This document shows, piece by piece, positions 11,869-21,676 of a stretch of 64,000 nucleotides of DNA. The DNA is taken from positions 239,381,803 to 239,445,802 of the forward strand of contig OV884059.1 of the NCBI GenBank assembly GCA_930367215.1. The letters are read 5' to 3'. Under the pieces are notes generated by a model. It saw only the letters and a list, made by a program, of their open reading frames with translations, was not told the origin of the DNA and did no database searches. The position numbers and the translations under genes are program-made. The stretch is from Pollenia angustigena (taxonomy: Eukaryota > Arthropoda > Insecta > Diptera > Polleniidae). Each line of letters begins with the position of its first letter. Position 1 is the stretch's first letter.

Positions 11869-12425
11869 AAGAATTTGCCGGTAAATTTTTGTATATCGCC
11901 ACTAAATACAAATTGATACCTCCTCCAATTCAGCACTGTTGTAATTAAATCATTCTGAAGAGTTGGCCTTGTATAAAGCACATCATTAATCGCATATTGA
12001 GATCTTGATTTTCTTGAGGCATTGAAAACAACTCGAACTTTCGTTGTTTTGTGCTCTGGGCGTACAACTGCGTGATGTGGTAAATAAAATGAATTATATT
12101 TACCTTTGTTCACAATTTCGTGTGCAGATGTTTCCTCCATGTGGTCTAATGATAAGTACTCTTCAAACACATGCTTGTATTGAGCTTGCAATTCGGGATT
12201 TTGAGTCAGCGTTTTTCCCATTCTCGTGTATTGAGCCAAAGCCACAAATCGTGACGATCCCAGAAATACTTCCTCTGAAAATTCTTTTTTTAAAGGTAAC
12301 CTTACCATATATCTACCATCGTTTTGACGAGTTGTGGTTTGTACATAAAATTCTTCGCAAAAGTCATCTTCTACTGTACTGGATCTGGATGCTGGTACAT
12401 TTTCATCTTCCCAAAACATTCTCAA
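11790..12425 (-). pseudogene. pol: BEL-1 RT N-terminal part
   Basis: It covers the BEL spacer after protease (MFWEDENVPASRS..EDDFCEEFY) and the first half of RT (KVRVVFNASRKS, NDVLYTRPTLQNDL, YQFVFSGDI). The frame is lost around FSGDIQKF, where BEL-2 reads DI, a stop and then KMYRQILLHP; the rest continues in another frame in the 10,744-11,868 segment. The upstream neighbour is protease, separated by an in-frame break near 12,426-12,474. Confidence 0.8.
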
Positions 12426-12474
12426 GAGATCTGTTCAAATTTGTCTCAAATTTGTTTACTGACGTTGTGAAGGT

Positions 12475-12921
12475 CTAAATGGTTTCTGTCTTCATGGGAC
12501 CACTTAGCACCCAACCAAAAGTGGTATTATAAGCAGAAGTTTTGCCACAAATATTTTTCTTTATTCCACTTAGATTTAGGCACTGCTCATAATCGTTGCC
12601 TGAAACCAGATCGACTTGAAAAGTTTGATTGAATGTTGGATCGGCTAAGTCCAAATTCTTTAGCTCAGGGAAGTTAGGCATTTCAAACGATATAGATGGG
12701 AGCTGTTTCCTAACTTTAGGCAAGACAATAGCCTGTATGGGTATCCTAGTATCGGGCCTTTTGGCATACAGAACTAGCTTACATTCTTTGCTTGCTGATT
12801 GTGATTGTCCAACAATCCCCACGATCTCATAATGGGATTTTTTATATGGCAGCTGAAGACGATTTCTAATTCGCTCAGATAGAAACGTTCTTTGAGACCC
12901 TGGGTCGATCAATGCCCGCAC
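12475..12921 (-). pseudogene. pol: BEL-1 aspartic protease segment
   Basis: It begins just inside the active site ALIDPGSQRTFLSE, where D-P-G-S replaces the usual D-T/S-G of retroviral proteases, as is normal for BEL/Pao. It continues through IQAIVLPKV and LVSGNDYEQCL to FGWVLSGP. The protease would cut the Gag-Pol polyprotein. BEL-2 has the matching region at 59,760-60,200 (LIDPGSQRTFITE). Confidence 0.8.
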
Positions 12922-12942
12922 TGTGAAATGCTCACCTCGGTG

Positions 12943-13334
12943 TTATATCTGCATTAATGCAGTTCTTAGCAAAATATTTTCATTGCTAGCTGAGCAATTC
13001 GCTTGAACTTGTGTCGAAGTACTTGGCTTCTCTGAATGGGTCTCACTGTGATACACCCCTGCCTGGTTCTGCGTTGTGTTTTGGGAACTTGTATTTCCGT
13101 TGGCACTACCACAACTTCCTTGGTTTTCTTTCAGTTGATTTTCCTGGGTTTTCCTTGGCATATGAAGAAGTGTGTGGTGCTGCCTTTTGCAATATAAACA
13201 AGTGTATTTGCTTTTGCAGTAATTTTAAGGTGAGATGTCCCCAAGCAATTATTGCAAACCTTATTCTGGTACACATAGTCCACCGTTTGTTGTACCGTGA
13301 ATGTACGGAATTTCTAATTCCTCAGAGCATGATC
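12943..13334 (-). pseudogene. gag: BEL-1 gag zinc-knuckle region, degenerate
   Basis: On the minus strand the region after CKLCQEDHALRN reads, in a shifted frame, TVQQTVDYVYQNKVCNNCLGTSH, aligning by eye with FTVQQRVDYMFKNKFCNNCL of BEL-2 at 60,510-60,610. Further cysteines are scrambled by indels. This is the nucleic-acid-binding part of Gag, no longer translatable. Confidence 0.65.
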
Positions 13335-13857
13335 TTCTTGACACAACTTACAATTTGTATTTGTATTTTCCTGAGCCACATATGTTTGTACACTGGGAAC
13401 AGACGCACGTTTCAGCGTAAATGATTCCTTTGAAGTTTTAATACTTTTAAATCGCTCCACCGCTTCATATCTATCTACCAAAAATTTCGACATTTGGGAC
13501 CATTTTGGGACCATTCCCGAGGCGCGGTCAGCGATTGTTCCCACAAAGCTAAAGAGGTACCAGGGAGTTTGGTGGACACTAAGCGTATGAGGATTGGATC
13601 CCAACTCTCTACGTCAATTCCTAAAGTTTTTAATGTTGACAGGGAATCATTGACAGACGATTGAATTCTTCTTATGGCCTCACTATCTTCTTGAGAAGCA
13701 GAGGGGATATCAAACAGTATTTTTATTTTATTATGCACTAGCACACGCTTATTTTCATATCGGGTTTTTAGCGCGTCGCACGCAAGCGCGAAGTTCTCAT
13801 GGGACAGAGTATACCTTTTCACTATTGCTCCCGCTTCACCCCGTATTTTATTCCTTA
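13314..13857 (-). pseudogene. gag: BEL-1 gag, central part
   Basis: Two frames (to about 13,475 and 13,314-13,604) match BEL-2 gag closely: KIRGEAGAIVKRYTLSHENF, LKTRYENKRVLVHNKIKILF, ESWDPILIRLVSTKLPGTS, WEQSLTAPREW, then KFLVDRYEAVERFKSIK. A frameshift falls near 13,500, where a short duplication (GTCCCAAAATGG) is visible. The open frame extends to 13,906, but its first 17 or so codons come from the inserted MITE. Confidence 0.8.
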
Positions 13858-14352
13858 AGCCTGGTACTCTGTTCAACATTTCACGTGAAATGCTGTCAAA
13901 ACGCATATGAAAAAAACTTGTGCGGAATATCTATGAAATAATGTTGATAGAGTTGTACTCTGTTCATTTTGTGAAAAAGTTCCGAAATGTTTCTGGCAAC
14001 ATTTTTTTACAACTGCGAAATAAAGTAAGCTGCACTTATTTCACGTGGAATTTTAATCAAAAGCAAAAATGGATGAACTGATTAATTAATAAGAAATAAA
14101 AAATTAATATAACACAACCGGTAACAGTTTTTTATCCATATTTACTTTCTTTTTTATTAAAAAAAATTATTTTTAGTAAAATACATGTGGGGTTTGTTTA
14201 CATACGCAAAACAATGTCGCATACTTTGCGAAATAAAATCGGCAAATTGTACAAACTCGCATGATAGATAACATCGATACATGTCAAAATTTTCGTGTGA
14301 AATAATAAATGTTGCACAACATTTTTCACAAATTTGAACAGAGTACTAGGCT
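13858..14352. mobile_element. PIF/Harbinger-like MITE in BEL-1 gag
   Basis: The terminal inverted repeats AGCCTGGTACTCTGTTCA and (complement) AGCCTAGTACTCTGTTCA differ at one base. TTA lies on both sides (13,855-13,857 and 14,353-14,355), a 3-bp TWA duplication as made by PIF/Harbinger elements. Removing the insert rejoins gag in register with BEL-2. The 495-bp interior has no gene and carries a second internal GTACTCTGTTCA copy near 13,953. Confidence 0.8.
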
Positions 14353-14355
14353 TTA

Positions 14356-14560
14356 GGTGATACAATTTCACAACCGGGGATAGTTTTTAATGATTAATGT
14401 ACACTGCAGTGAACATGTCTCGAAACGAGGGCCACTGTTCATAACTGCCTTTGAAAATTTCCGTGTCGCATGGAGGAAATTTTATGAAACTATCTGTAGT
14501 ATTGTGCAATAGGTAAGGTTCTGAGTGGGCATATCTCGACGTTGACTGGAATGGCGCGTT
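14356..14560 (-). pseudogene. gag: BEL-1 gag, N-proximal remnant
   Basis: The sequence around TGAACATGTCTCGAAACGA and GGCCACTGTTCATAACTGCC matches BEL-2 gag at 61,200-61,280, which encodes the conserved stretch FKGSYEQWPSFRDMF. Similarity fades beyond about 14,560. Confidence 0.7.
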
Positions 14561-14935
14561 TTGAAACGCCTTTGGAGAAATTGAGAATTTCTCAATTTGT
14601 TGCTTTTTTAAGAGCGCAATAAAGTTTTCTAAGTTGAAAGAGTTTAACTTTAACTAAGGTACGTGTGTGTATGTTAACATGCACCAAATTTAAGAGTATT
14701 TTCAACCTGTCTTCTTAGTTCAAGAGAATGCTGTTAACATTAATAAATTGTTACCTTTTTTATATGTGTGTGTGCATGTGTGTGCATATATTAAACGAGT
14801 ATACTGCCAAATAAGGAAGTGTTATGAGTTTTGTTGGTTTTATGTTAACATAAATTTCATGATGTTGTGTATATAAATGTTTGTATATTAAACGAGTGTA
14901 GTGCCAAATAAAGAAATGTTATGAGTTTTGTTTAT
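14561..14935. repeat. Unassigned stretch with a duplicated block
   Basis: ATTAAACGAGTATACTGCCA and the following GGAAGTGTTATGAGTTTTG are repeated about 100 bp later (about 14,790 and 14,886) with few changes. TG-rich microsatellite tracts lie near 14,665 and 14,765. It may be 3' sequence of the adjacent LINE or a decayed LTR. No gene. Confidence 0.4.
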
Positions 14936-15092
14936 TTTATTTATTTATTTATTTATTTAGGTTTAACATTATAATATAAATATTTTAATGCTAAAAGTAT
15001 AGCTATAGCTACATGGCCTTAAGCTAAAAAAAGGGCAATTCTTAAGTATTTACAAGTTCATATTTACAACTAAAACTAATTTTATAGTGTTA

Positions 15093-16595
15093 TTAAATGT
15101 AGTGATACAGTTTAGTTAATCTTAAATACTTTGTTAGTTCTGTAACAGATTTATTTGAGGGGGAGGAGAGAGCTAGCATAGGGTCAGTGTGTCCAAAGAT
15201 TAATTTTCGTTCTTGTGCATAGAGCGGACAATCGGATATAATATGTTTTATATTTACCGTTGTAGATCGATCACAGTCGCATAATGTTTGGTCATCTTTG
15301 CTTATTATATGTCCGTGGGTTAATTTAGTATGTCCTAGTCGCAATCTTAAAAATTTTATGAGATCCCGTCTTCCTACTTCGGTACTCGATGCCATCCAAT
15401 GTTTGATGTTGATTTTTGATGAGTTTATATTCTTGTACCAAATGTTTGCATTTTTCCAAGTCGAAATATGTCTCCGAATTGTCCTCCTCCTGAGATTTTT
15501 AATTATATCATCAACGTTAAAATTTTGGGTTTTAATGAGAGGGGACTTTAAACCTTGTTTGGCATACGAATCTGCGCATTCATTTCCCGTAATTTGCATG
15601 TGGCCTGGAACCCACATAAGGGAAAGCATTTTATTTTTTTCGATTAAAATATCCCTAATTTTATTAGCATAGACATTATTGTTATTCACATTCGATATCG
15701 CTTTTAAGGCAGATAAAGAATCAGTGCAAATTATGAATTCGCCCCTTCTGTTTTTGACCAAGTTCATTGCCTCATTTATGGCAATAATTTCGGCTGAAAA
15801 AATCGAACTATAGCTTGGCAGCTCGGAAACCTTAATTAGCTTATTTTCATACGTTACTGCATTGCCCGTATTTTCTAAACATTGTGAGCCGTCGGTATAA
15901 ATGAAAATGCTGTCCTTCTGACCTTCAGTTACGCTACGGAATAAGCATTGATATTGTATGGGTAATGTTTTATGCTTAAGATGTGTGTGAAGAGAGTAAT
16001 CAATTAAGTCTTCCCTCAAGCTCCATGGAGGATTCTTAGGGGGGCTCGTTTTAATTGGGCTAATTTTTAGGTCTAACTCTGAACAGTTTTCAAAAACTCT
16101 ACTGATACACGAAGGTATTTTTTGAGTTCTCTTTGATTTCCGGAATTTCTGAACTATAGTGTTTAAAGGACTATCGCTGCAGAACAAAAGAGGTTTCACT
16201 AATTTTCCAGAGGTAAAGTCTCGTTGGTTAAGTATGTTATTAACATTCGCCTCGAATAGCATATTGTTGACTGGTGTAGAACGTAGGGCTCCGAGCGTTA
16301 CTCGGACTGCCGCATTTAGTATTCCAGAAATTTTTCTAAGTGTACTTTTGGGAGCGTATCCATATAAAAAAAGTCCATAACAAATTTTTGATACTATCAG
16401 CGATTTCACAACATTAATCAGAGATATAATGTTACAATCAAATTTTTGACAAGAGAGGCACTTAACAATGTTAAGCTGGTTGTTTAATGTAGTGCTCAAA
16501 TTATCAATATGGGATCTCCAGTTGTACCTTTTGTTAAAAATAATACCTAGGATTCTCAATTCGTCTGCTTCCTCAATTTGCATTTGATTAGTCAC
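15093..16595 (-). CDS. LINE ORF2 C-terminal part: RT thumb and RNase H
   Basis: A 500-codon open segment ending in a stop at 15,093. The first 150 residues are RT thumb/connection (LRILGIIFNKRYNWRSHIDNL, SKICYGLFLYG). Residues about 230-350 are RNase H with the catalytic set D-E-D-D visible: IYTDGSQC, FSAEIIAINEA, ICTDSLSALKAI and WVPGHMQITGNECADSYA. A Cys/His tail follows (LCDCDRSTTVNIKHIISDCP). The first codon is a GTG continuous with upstream coding sequence, so this is the tail of ORF2 and not a gene start. The open length suggests a fairly recent loss. Confidence 0.8.
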   Translation of the reverse strand: MTNQMQIEEADELRILGIIFNKRYNWRSHIDNLSTTLNNQLNIVKCLSCQKFDCNIISLINVVKSLIVSKICYGLFLYGYAPKSTLRKISGILNAAVRVTLGALRSTPVNNMLFEANVNNILNQRDFTSGKLVKPLLFCSDSPLNTIVQKFRKSKRTQKIPSCISRVFENCSELDLKISPIKTSPPKNPPWSLREDLIDYSLHTHLKHKTLPIQYQCLFRSVTEGQKDSIFIYTDGSQCLENTGNAVTYENKLIKVSELPSYSSIFSAEIIAINEAMNLVKNRRGEFIICTDSLSALKAISNVNNNNVYANKIRDILIEKNKMLSLMWVPGHMQITGNECADSYAKQGLKSPLIKTQNFNVDDIIKNLRRRTIRRHISTWKNANIWYKNINSSKINIKHWMASSTEVGRRDLIKFLRLRLGHTKLTHGHIISKDDQTLCDCDRSTTVNIKHIISDCPLYAQERKLIFGHTDPMLALSSPSNKSVTELTKYLRLTKLYHYI

Positions 16596-16905
16596 AAGTG
16601 TACATTTGCAGTTGTGTTTTCTACAAATGTGGATATATTTGCATTTGGTCTGTGAAAGTACAGCTCCAGAGAAATTGCACCAATTCAGAATGTCAGAAAC
16701 TAAATTATTCAGATTAATTTTCGGGTTTATGGGTTAGAATAACATCACTTAGCCTGTTATAAGCTATTAGAAAAAGCACTACCGACAACGGGGATCCCTG
16801 TGGGATCCCATTGTGGACAGTTTGGGGATTGGAGTAATTATTGCCAACCTTAACAATGATTTTTCTATTGGACATGAAGTTAACAACATAGTTAATAATC
16901 TTTGG
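16596..16905 (-). pseudogene. LINE RT core fragment lacking the YADD box
   Basis: The minus strand reads FMSNRKIIVKVG, then VHNGIPQGSPLSVVLFLIAYNRL, the classic RT block before the active site. About 15 codons later the frame breaks (LTHKPEN then stop), and it resumes at VSDILNWCNFSGAVLSQTKC. The interval that should carry YADD is missing, so this copy has an internal deletion in the catalytic site. Confidence 0.75.
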
Positions 16906-17015
16906 GCCGAGGTTTTGGTTAAATCGGTTAATTTTGCTTTTGATCAGTTAACCGGTTAATAACGTTTTTTTATAAATAAAGTAATTTCAATATATAAAAA
17001 TGCATTAATTGTTTA
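16906..17015 (-). mobile_element. hAT terminal fragment
   Basis: TTAAATCGGTTAATTTTGC...TTGATCAGTTAACCGGTTAA and the following AAAGTAATTTCAATATATAA match the reverse complement of 31,470-31,560. It is cut on the left by the LINE and on the right by duplicated segment B. Confidence 0.6.
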
Positions 17016-17034
17016 TTATTTGGAATTTATTACG

Positions 17035-18345
17035 GCTTTTTCGCCGTATGTACTTCTCTCTTTTTTTATACACTTTTTACATCTCTATATACTTTTGAAA
17101 TTTCCCGCACTTTTTACTCGTAATTACACGTTTCTTTTTTTTTCTTTTAAATATGGCGACTTTATCACCTTTTTATTTTATTCTTTTTTTTTCATAAAAA
17201 TTTTCTAATTCTTTCGTTTCTTCAAAATGGCGATTTTTTTCTTAGATTTTTTATTTTATGGCGATTTTATTACCTATTTACTTAGATTTTCCCGAAAAAA
17301 TTTTCCTTATACACTTATGATTTTTGTATCATTTTCTTTTCGTTTTAACACACACACACACGAAATTTTATGGGCTTGTCTTACAATTTTCATTTTTATT
17401 TTATTTTCGGTAACAAATTTTATGTTTTTTATTCTTTTCAAGTTTTTAGTTTAATTATGTACTCACTCGTCTGTTGTTTCATTAATACTGAGCCTTTACC
17501 TCATGTTTTATCTTCTTCTTTTCGCTCGATGTTATTAAGTACTTTCTGTTTATGCACTTTTATCTTGCTCAAGTTTGGGGTGAACAGCTTCTTATCTACG
17601 TTATTTATTCTGGCTTACTTTTCCGTTTTCGCAAGGACCATGAATAAAATTGACCAATGGGTTAGCCTAAATTATTAATCGTGTTACAGACTTTCCTCTC
17701 TTAGGGGATGAGAGAAGGAGAAGTCTGTAAATGCAACGAATCTTTAATTACTCCGCAGAATAATTTAAAGTAGGTGCAGATTATGAAACAAATAGACGAT
17801 ACAGGTAAGTATTACTTTAAGGGATAGTAGGATGAACGCGATTATGCTTACCTTAGGGATGGTTGTCTGTTGTGAGGGAAGAGACCAAGATCGATTTTCT
17901 TTCAATTCAATTACAATTTCTTTTATTTGTATGAAATTAAATTAACAATTCCGAATATCTCATATGGTTATAAAAAATATTCACTTTCAAGATTAAGTTA
18001 TCAGAGGATAAATATAAAAAGGATAATTGTATGGAAATTTATAATTAAGGACATACAGTGCTTAACGGGAGTGAACTTCTACTGTTGAAGGTTGTGTAAA
18101 AAGTGAATGTTTCTATGATAACGCGACTTAAGCTTCGCCCATCTGGTTTTTTATTCTCCAAAGCCAGGCTTGATCAGACTCTTGGAGAGTACTAAAGCGC
18201 GCATACAACTTTCATTCACAATAGCTGTTACAATCATTTCAATCAGATTACAATTCACGCTAATTCAAGATCTCAATGATTGAAATGACTGACCGTTAAA
18301 CAACTCATAAGTGAAATTTCAAATTGTGTACTTATAAACAATGTG
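17035..18345. repeat. Dispersed duplicated segment, copy B
   Basis: It matches 5765-7086 almost throughout, including the CAG/GTAAGTAT splice-donor-like site (GT at 17,815), the ATGAGAGAAGGAGAAG block and the TATATAAAAAGGATAATTG region. Two overlapping T-rich frames (17,227-17,454 and 17,370-17,678) stay open in both copies but look like low-complexity hydrophobic read-through and not proteins. Small single-base indels separate the copies. Confidence 0.75.
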
Positions 18346-18376
18346 CTAAGTTGCAAATTCAAATATATATAAAAAC

Positions 18377-18945
18377 TTCAAAAGATTTTGCTATTCGTGC
18401 TTAATTCCCAGTTTTTATTCTTGACAAAAACACTTGAAATTTATTGTTGATGGGATAAGCTATTCCTATGCATTTCACTGGTTGCTTAGGCCAGATCATC
18501 AGGAAACTTCATCCATAAAGATTTTAGACAAACTAAAGATATTAAACCAAATAAAACTGTTAAACGTATAAGAATTATAGCAACAATTCTTCTTGCAACA
18601 ATATCAAAGCTTGAACAAAACACATCAACAATAAACAACAGTGGGTTTATCTCGTCTCACATTCCCCACTAAAATTAGTTGAAATTCTCTCAACATTAAT
18701 TGTAGTTGTAAGTAGGTTAAGAAAAACAAAATAAAAACAACAACAACTTACAAAGATGTTGTCAATTAAGTGTTTTTTAGGCCGTGCACTTGCCTGTTTA
18801 TTATCAAAAAGTAATTTCAATTTTTGGGAATACAAAATTTTAATTTTGTGTTTTTGTCAAGAATAAAAACTGGGAATTAAGCACGAATAGCAAAATCTTT
18901 TGAAATTAAAATTTTGTATTCCCAAAAATTGAAATTACTTTTTGA
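18377..18945. repeat. Nested foldback structure
   Basis: Bases 18,377-18,433 are repeated inverted at 18,848-18,904 over 57 bp (TTGCTATTCGTGCTTAATTC and flanks) without visible mismatch. A second pair, 18,808-18,846 and 18,907-18,945 (AGTAATTTCAATTTTTGGG), straddles the right arm of the first. The interior has no gene. No target duplication is clear. Confidence 0.7.
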
Positions 18946-19264
18946 TATATGTATATAAAAACGATTAAAAATTGTATACGTCTAAACAAAGTAATAAGTA
19001 GCAAGTTCAATATACATATAAAAAACGATATTTTCAGTAGTGTACAATGTATATTGTACAAGTAATGTTGGTCATTTTTTCTTTCGTATAAGTCTCATAC
19101 GCAGCGCAGGTCTGTATGTATTTTCCAGAGGAAGAAGTAACAGAAAAATTAAATTATGCGCAATGACAACCAATGTTACAAACTCAAAACAGGTTTTCTG
19201 TTCAGGGTGGTATCAGACAACTGGTTGTATGTTATGATGTAAAAAGATTTTGTTTTTACATCAA

Positions 19265-20097
19265 CACGCAAAGAAAAAACATGGTTGTGGTAAACATATT
19301 CTAAGAGCAACATATTATGATAAGATTCATGATTGTAGACACCATATTGAGATTATTATTGAATCATATAATGGCTAAATATATTCGTAATATTACATCA
19401 TAATATTTTTCCCTTAATCATATTATTATTCTGTTAAGCACAATAAGTTAAGAAGGAATCATATATATCATGTTAATCATAATAAGCTAAGATATTAATC
19501 ATATTATTGTCATGTTACTCATAATAAGCTAAGAAGTGATCATATTATCATCATGGTAATCATAATAAATTTAGAAGCCATCATACAGCTCCTTTAATAA
19601 ATGTCATAACAATACAAAATAAATTAAACTTTTTATGTATCGATTTTTATTAATTTTTTTAATTTCTTTAAATTTATTATATTTTATGGTAATTTTTCTT
19701 ATGTAACCGCTCACATATAAAACAAACGACACAACTGATTCAAAATAATTTTACAAATGGCGCTAGCATAATATTATTAGAGTAAAAATAGTTAAATTGC
19801 ATCTTAAACATAATATGATAAATGTATAGAAAGTTATCATGTTATGGCTATTAAAAACTATGATATGGTTGTGGGTAATATAATATGTTTTGAAAGTTAT
19901 CATAATTTAGTTGTTAGAAAAATAATTATTTTTCGGTCAACAATACTCAAATTTATAATTGCGATAAACATAGATATGTTTACAGTAACTATAAAATTGT
20001 TGATATTAAATAAAGATAACAATTATTTGTGTACGACAACAATATACTATTACAATAAACATAGTGTTGTTGCCGTAACCATGCCCAACCATACCAA
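19265..20097. mobile_element. TIR DNA element, non-autonomous (copy 1)
   Basis: The left end reads CACGCAAAGAAAAAACATGG; the right part ends with AACCATGCCCAACCAT, the inverse of the CACGCAGAGAAAAAATATGG terminus seen complete at about 56,925 and 58,291. The right half (19,690-20,095) matches 58,300-58,700 inverted. No transposase is encoded; the 19,844-20,101 frame and its counterpart at 58,259-58,489 are low-complexity frames on opposite strands. Confidence 0.6.
19290..19620. repeat. Degenerate tandem CATAATATGAT repeats
   Basis: Units near 19,430, 19,470, 19,500, 19,530 and 19,560 carry TCATATTAT, TCATGTTAATCATAATAAG and CTAAGAAG in variable spacing. They lie inside the TIR element and resemble subterminal repeats. 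Confidence 0.5.
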
Positions 20098-20384
20098 CTG
20101 AAAATACATTCGCAGAAGTCGTAAGCACAAATACACAATTAATTTGAAAAAAAATGCAAATATGTACGTTATATGTGAAATACAAGTTAGCAGCATAATG
20201 ATGCGCAATTCAGGTACAGTTGAGTGGTTTGAAATATTAGGTAAGGGCAAAAGTTCGTGGTCAGAAAAATTGCATTTAAAAACTCGTTCGATTTCAATTT
20301 CACTTCATTTTGATTTCTAGAACATGCTCATATATGTGACATAAGCATATACTCCCAAGTCCACATATCTGGGGTCTTCGGAAA

Positions 20385-20563
20385 CGCCAAGTCAACGGCC
20401 ACACGGACATCGTTAAATTAACTTCGCTCCTCAAAAGTACCCACAATATATAAGTATACTTTACTGGGTCTAAGATAAATATTGTAGAAATTACAAATGG
20501 AATGACGAAATTTATTCAAATACCTTTGCCCTTGAACCTTCTGTAAAGGGTATAAAAATGGGA
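20385..20563 (-). mobile_element. mini-me-type repeat fragment
   Basis: Reversed, it reads TATACCCTTTACAG...GTCATTCCATTTGTAATTTC, TATTTATCTTAGACCCAGTA, then a degenerate GATGTCCGTGTGGCC core. This matches the first 170 bases of the copy at 57,015. Only the 5' end is present. Confidence 0.6.
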
Positions 20564-20622
20564 ATTTGGCTGTATAATTTTCAATAGAGCGATTTAAGAT
20601 TCATCACAGGAGGGCAATATAA

Positions 20623-20764
20623 TCACCCTTATTGTGTTTGGCGTATTTAAAATACGCCTACGACAGTTTGGTAGTAGATTAAAGGAAAAAAGTTCACGTT
20701 CTCTTTAATCTATTACCAAACAGTCGTAGGCGTATTTTAAATACGCCAAACACAATAAGGGTGA
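20623..20764. repeat. Near-perfect 142-bp palindrome
   Basis: Arms 20,623-20,684 and 20,703-20,764 pair over 62 bp with two mismatches around an 18-bp loop. Each arm itself contains the palindrome GGCGTATTTAAAATACGCC. A transcript would fold into one long hairpin. It could be a tiny foldback element or a hairpin-RNA source. It overlaps the end of the coiled-coil frame that follows. Confidence 0.85.
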
Positions 20765-21540
20765 ATATACAAAGCAATAAAATGTATGTAGGTATACTTA
20801 CATTATTCACTATTGAAAATTTATCCAGTTCTTCCTGCTGCAATTTATTTTGTTTTTCTAAGCTTTCCTTTTCCTTTAAAGTATTTTTCAACTCTTCTTA
20901 TAAGTTGATTTTGTGTATCTGCCAATTGTTTAGGCAATCTTTCTAATGTTTTTAATACATTAGATTGGGTTTGAACTTTATTTGTTAACGCACTGAATTT
21001 TTCCAGGAAAACTTTGTTTTGTTCCTGGTATCTAGAAATACATTTTGAGACTTAACTGATTCAGTTTCTTCTTGCTGTAATTTACGTAGACTTTGAGAAA
21101 TGCGTTTATAAACAGGATTAAGTGCTCCCGTTGTTGATACAGATTTTGCTGAACTTGCGGTAGCTGCTGTTGGTTTGTTTAAAGTAGTTGTTTGCCCAAC
21201 TGTAACACAACTAGTTACTGCATTTTTACGGGAATTTTATTATTTGTCCCTATACGTGGTGGCTTATTGTTGGCAGATCCAGTTGTTGACGTTAGTTATG
21301 ATGTTTCAGTCCCTATAGATGCTGAAGTAGATATTGTATGTTTAATAGCACGTATGTCGCATGCAGAACGAATTCTTCTTCCGGAACGAGTGTTTAATAT
21401 TGCAGCCTTGTGTGAAAACAGCAGACAAATTTCAGATCTAAAAATTTGTACATAGGCATATTAAATTCAAAACAAATACCGCCAGAATTTAAATTCAGAG
21501 CACTTTCCATCCCTACAAGAAATGGATGACCGAAACTAAA
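20694..21540 (-). pseudogene. Degenerate coiled-coil protein remnant
   Basis: On the minus strand, frames that switch several times give in order: GMESALNLNSGGICFEFNMP (about 21,520), a basic TRSGRRIRSACDIRAIKHT piece (about 21,390), a Ser/Thr-rich piece with TLNKPTAATASSAKSVSTTG (about 21,140), LNPVYKRISQSLRKLQQEE, then FSALTNKVQTQSNVLKTLER and a Lys/Glu/Gln-rich coiled-coil LEKQNKLQQEELDKF (about 20,820), followed by a hydrophobic stretch encoded next to and by the palindrome. Codon-like conservation of the pieces suggests a decayed host or TE gene. I do not recognise it. Confidence 0.4.
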
Positions 21541-21676
21541 AAAAAAAAAAATAATATAAATTTAAGTAATAAAGATTGGGAAGGAAAAAATTAAATTAAT
21601 AAAAATAGTTTTTTTTTGTTTTAATGTTTATTTAATTCTTTTAATTAAAAAATAATTTGCTACAATTTTCTATCTA

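Larger units (their letters stand above)
9330..14560 (-). mobile_element. BEL/Pao LTR retrotransposon, decayed (BEL-1)
   Basis: The minus strand encodes, in order, gag (14,560 to about 13,130), aspartic protease (12.9 kb), reverse transcriptase (12.4-11.1 kb), RNase H (11.1-10.7 kb) and integrase (10.5-9.38 kb), the BEL/Pao order, with sequence clearly related to BEL-2 at the right end of the window. Frameshifts break it into at least eight segments. No LTR is recognisable on either side: the pol tail stops near 9330 and the gag start is lost near 14,560. A MITE interrupts gag at 13,858-14,352. Confidence 0.85.
14936..16905 (-). mobile_element. I-like LINE, 5'-truncated
   Basis: The minus strand gives the end of the RT, a C-terminal region and an RNase H, then a 3' UTR and an (AAAT)n tail at 14,936-14,962. 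A LINE carrying RNase H after RT fits the I group. The 5' boundary near 16,905 abuts hAT sequence directly, as expected for 5'-truncated insertion into an older hAT copy. No ORF1 is present. Confidence 0.75.

Noticed and set aside
19290..19620. CRISPR-like array of spaced repeats
   Set aside because: Repeats are degenerate with irregular spacing in an insect genome; they are tandem repeats within a DNA element.
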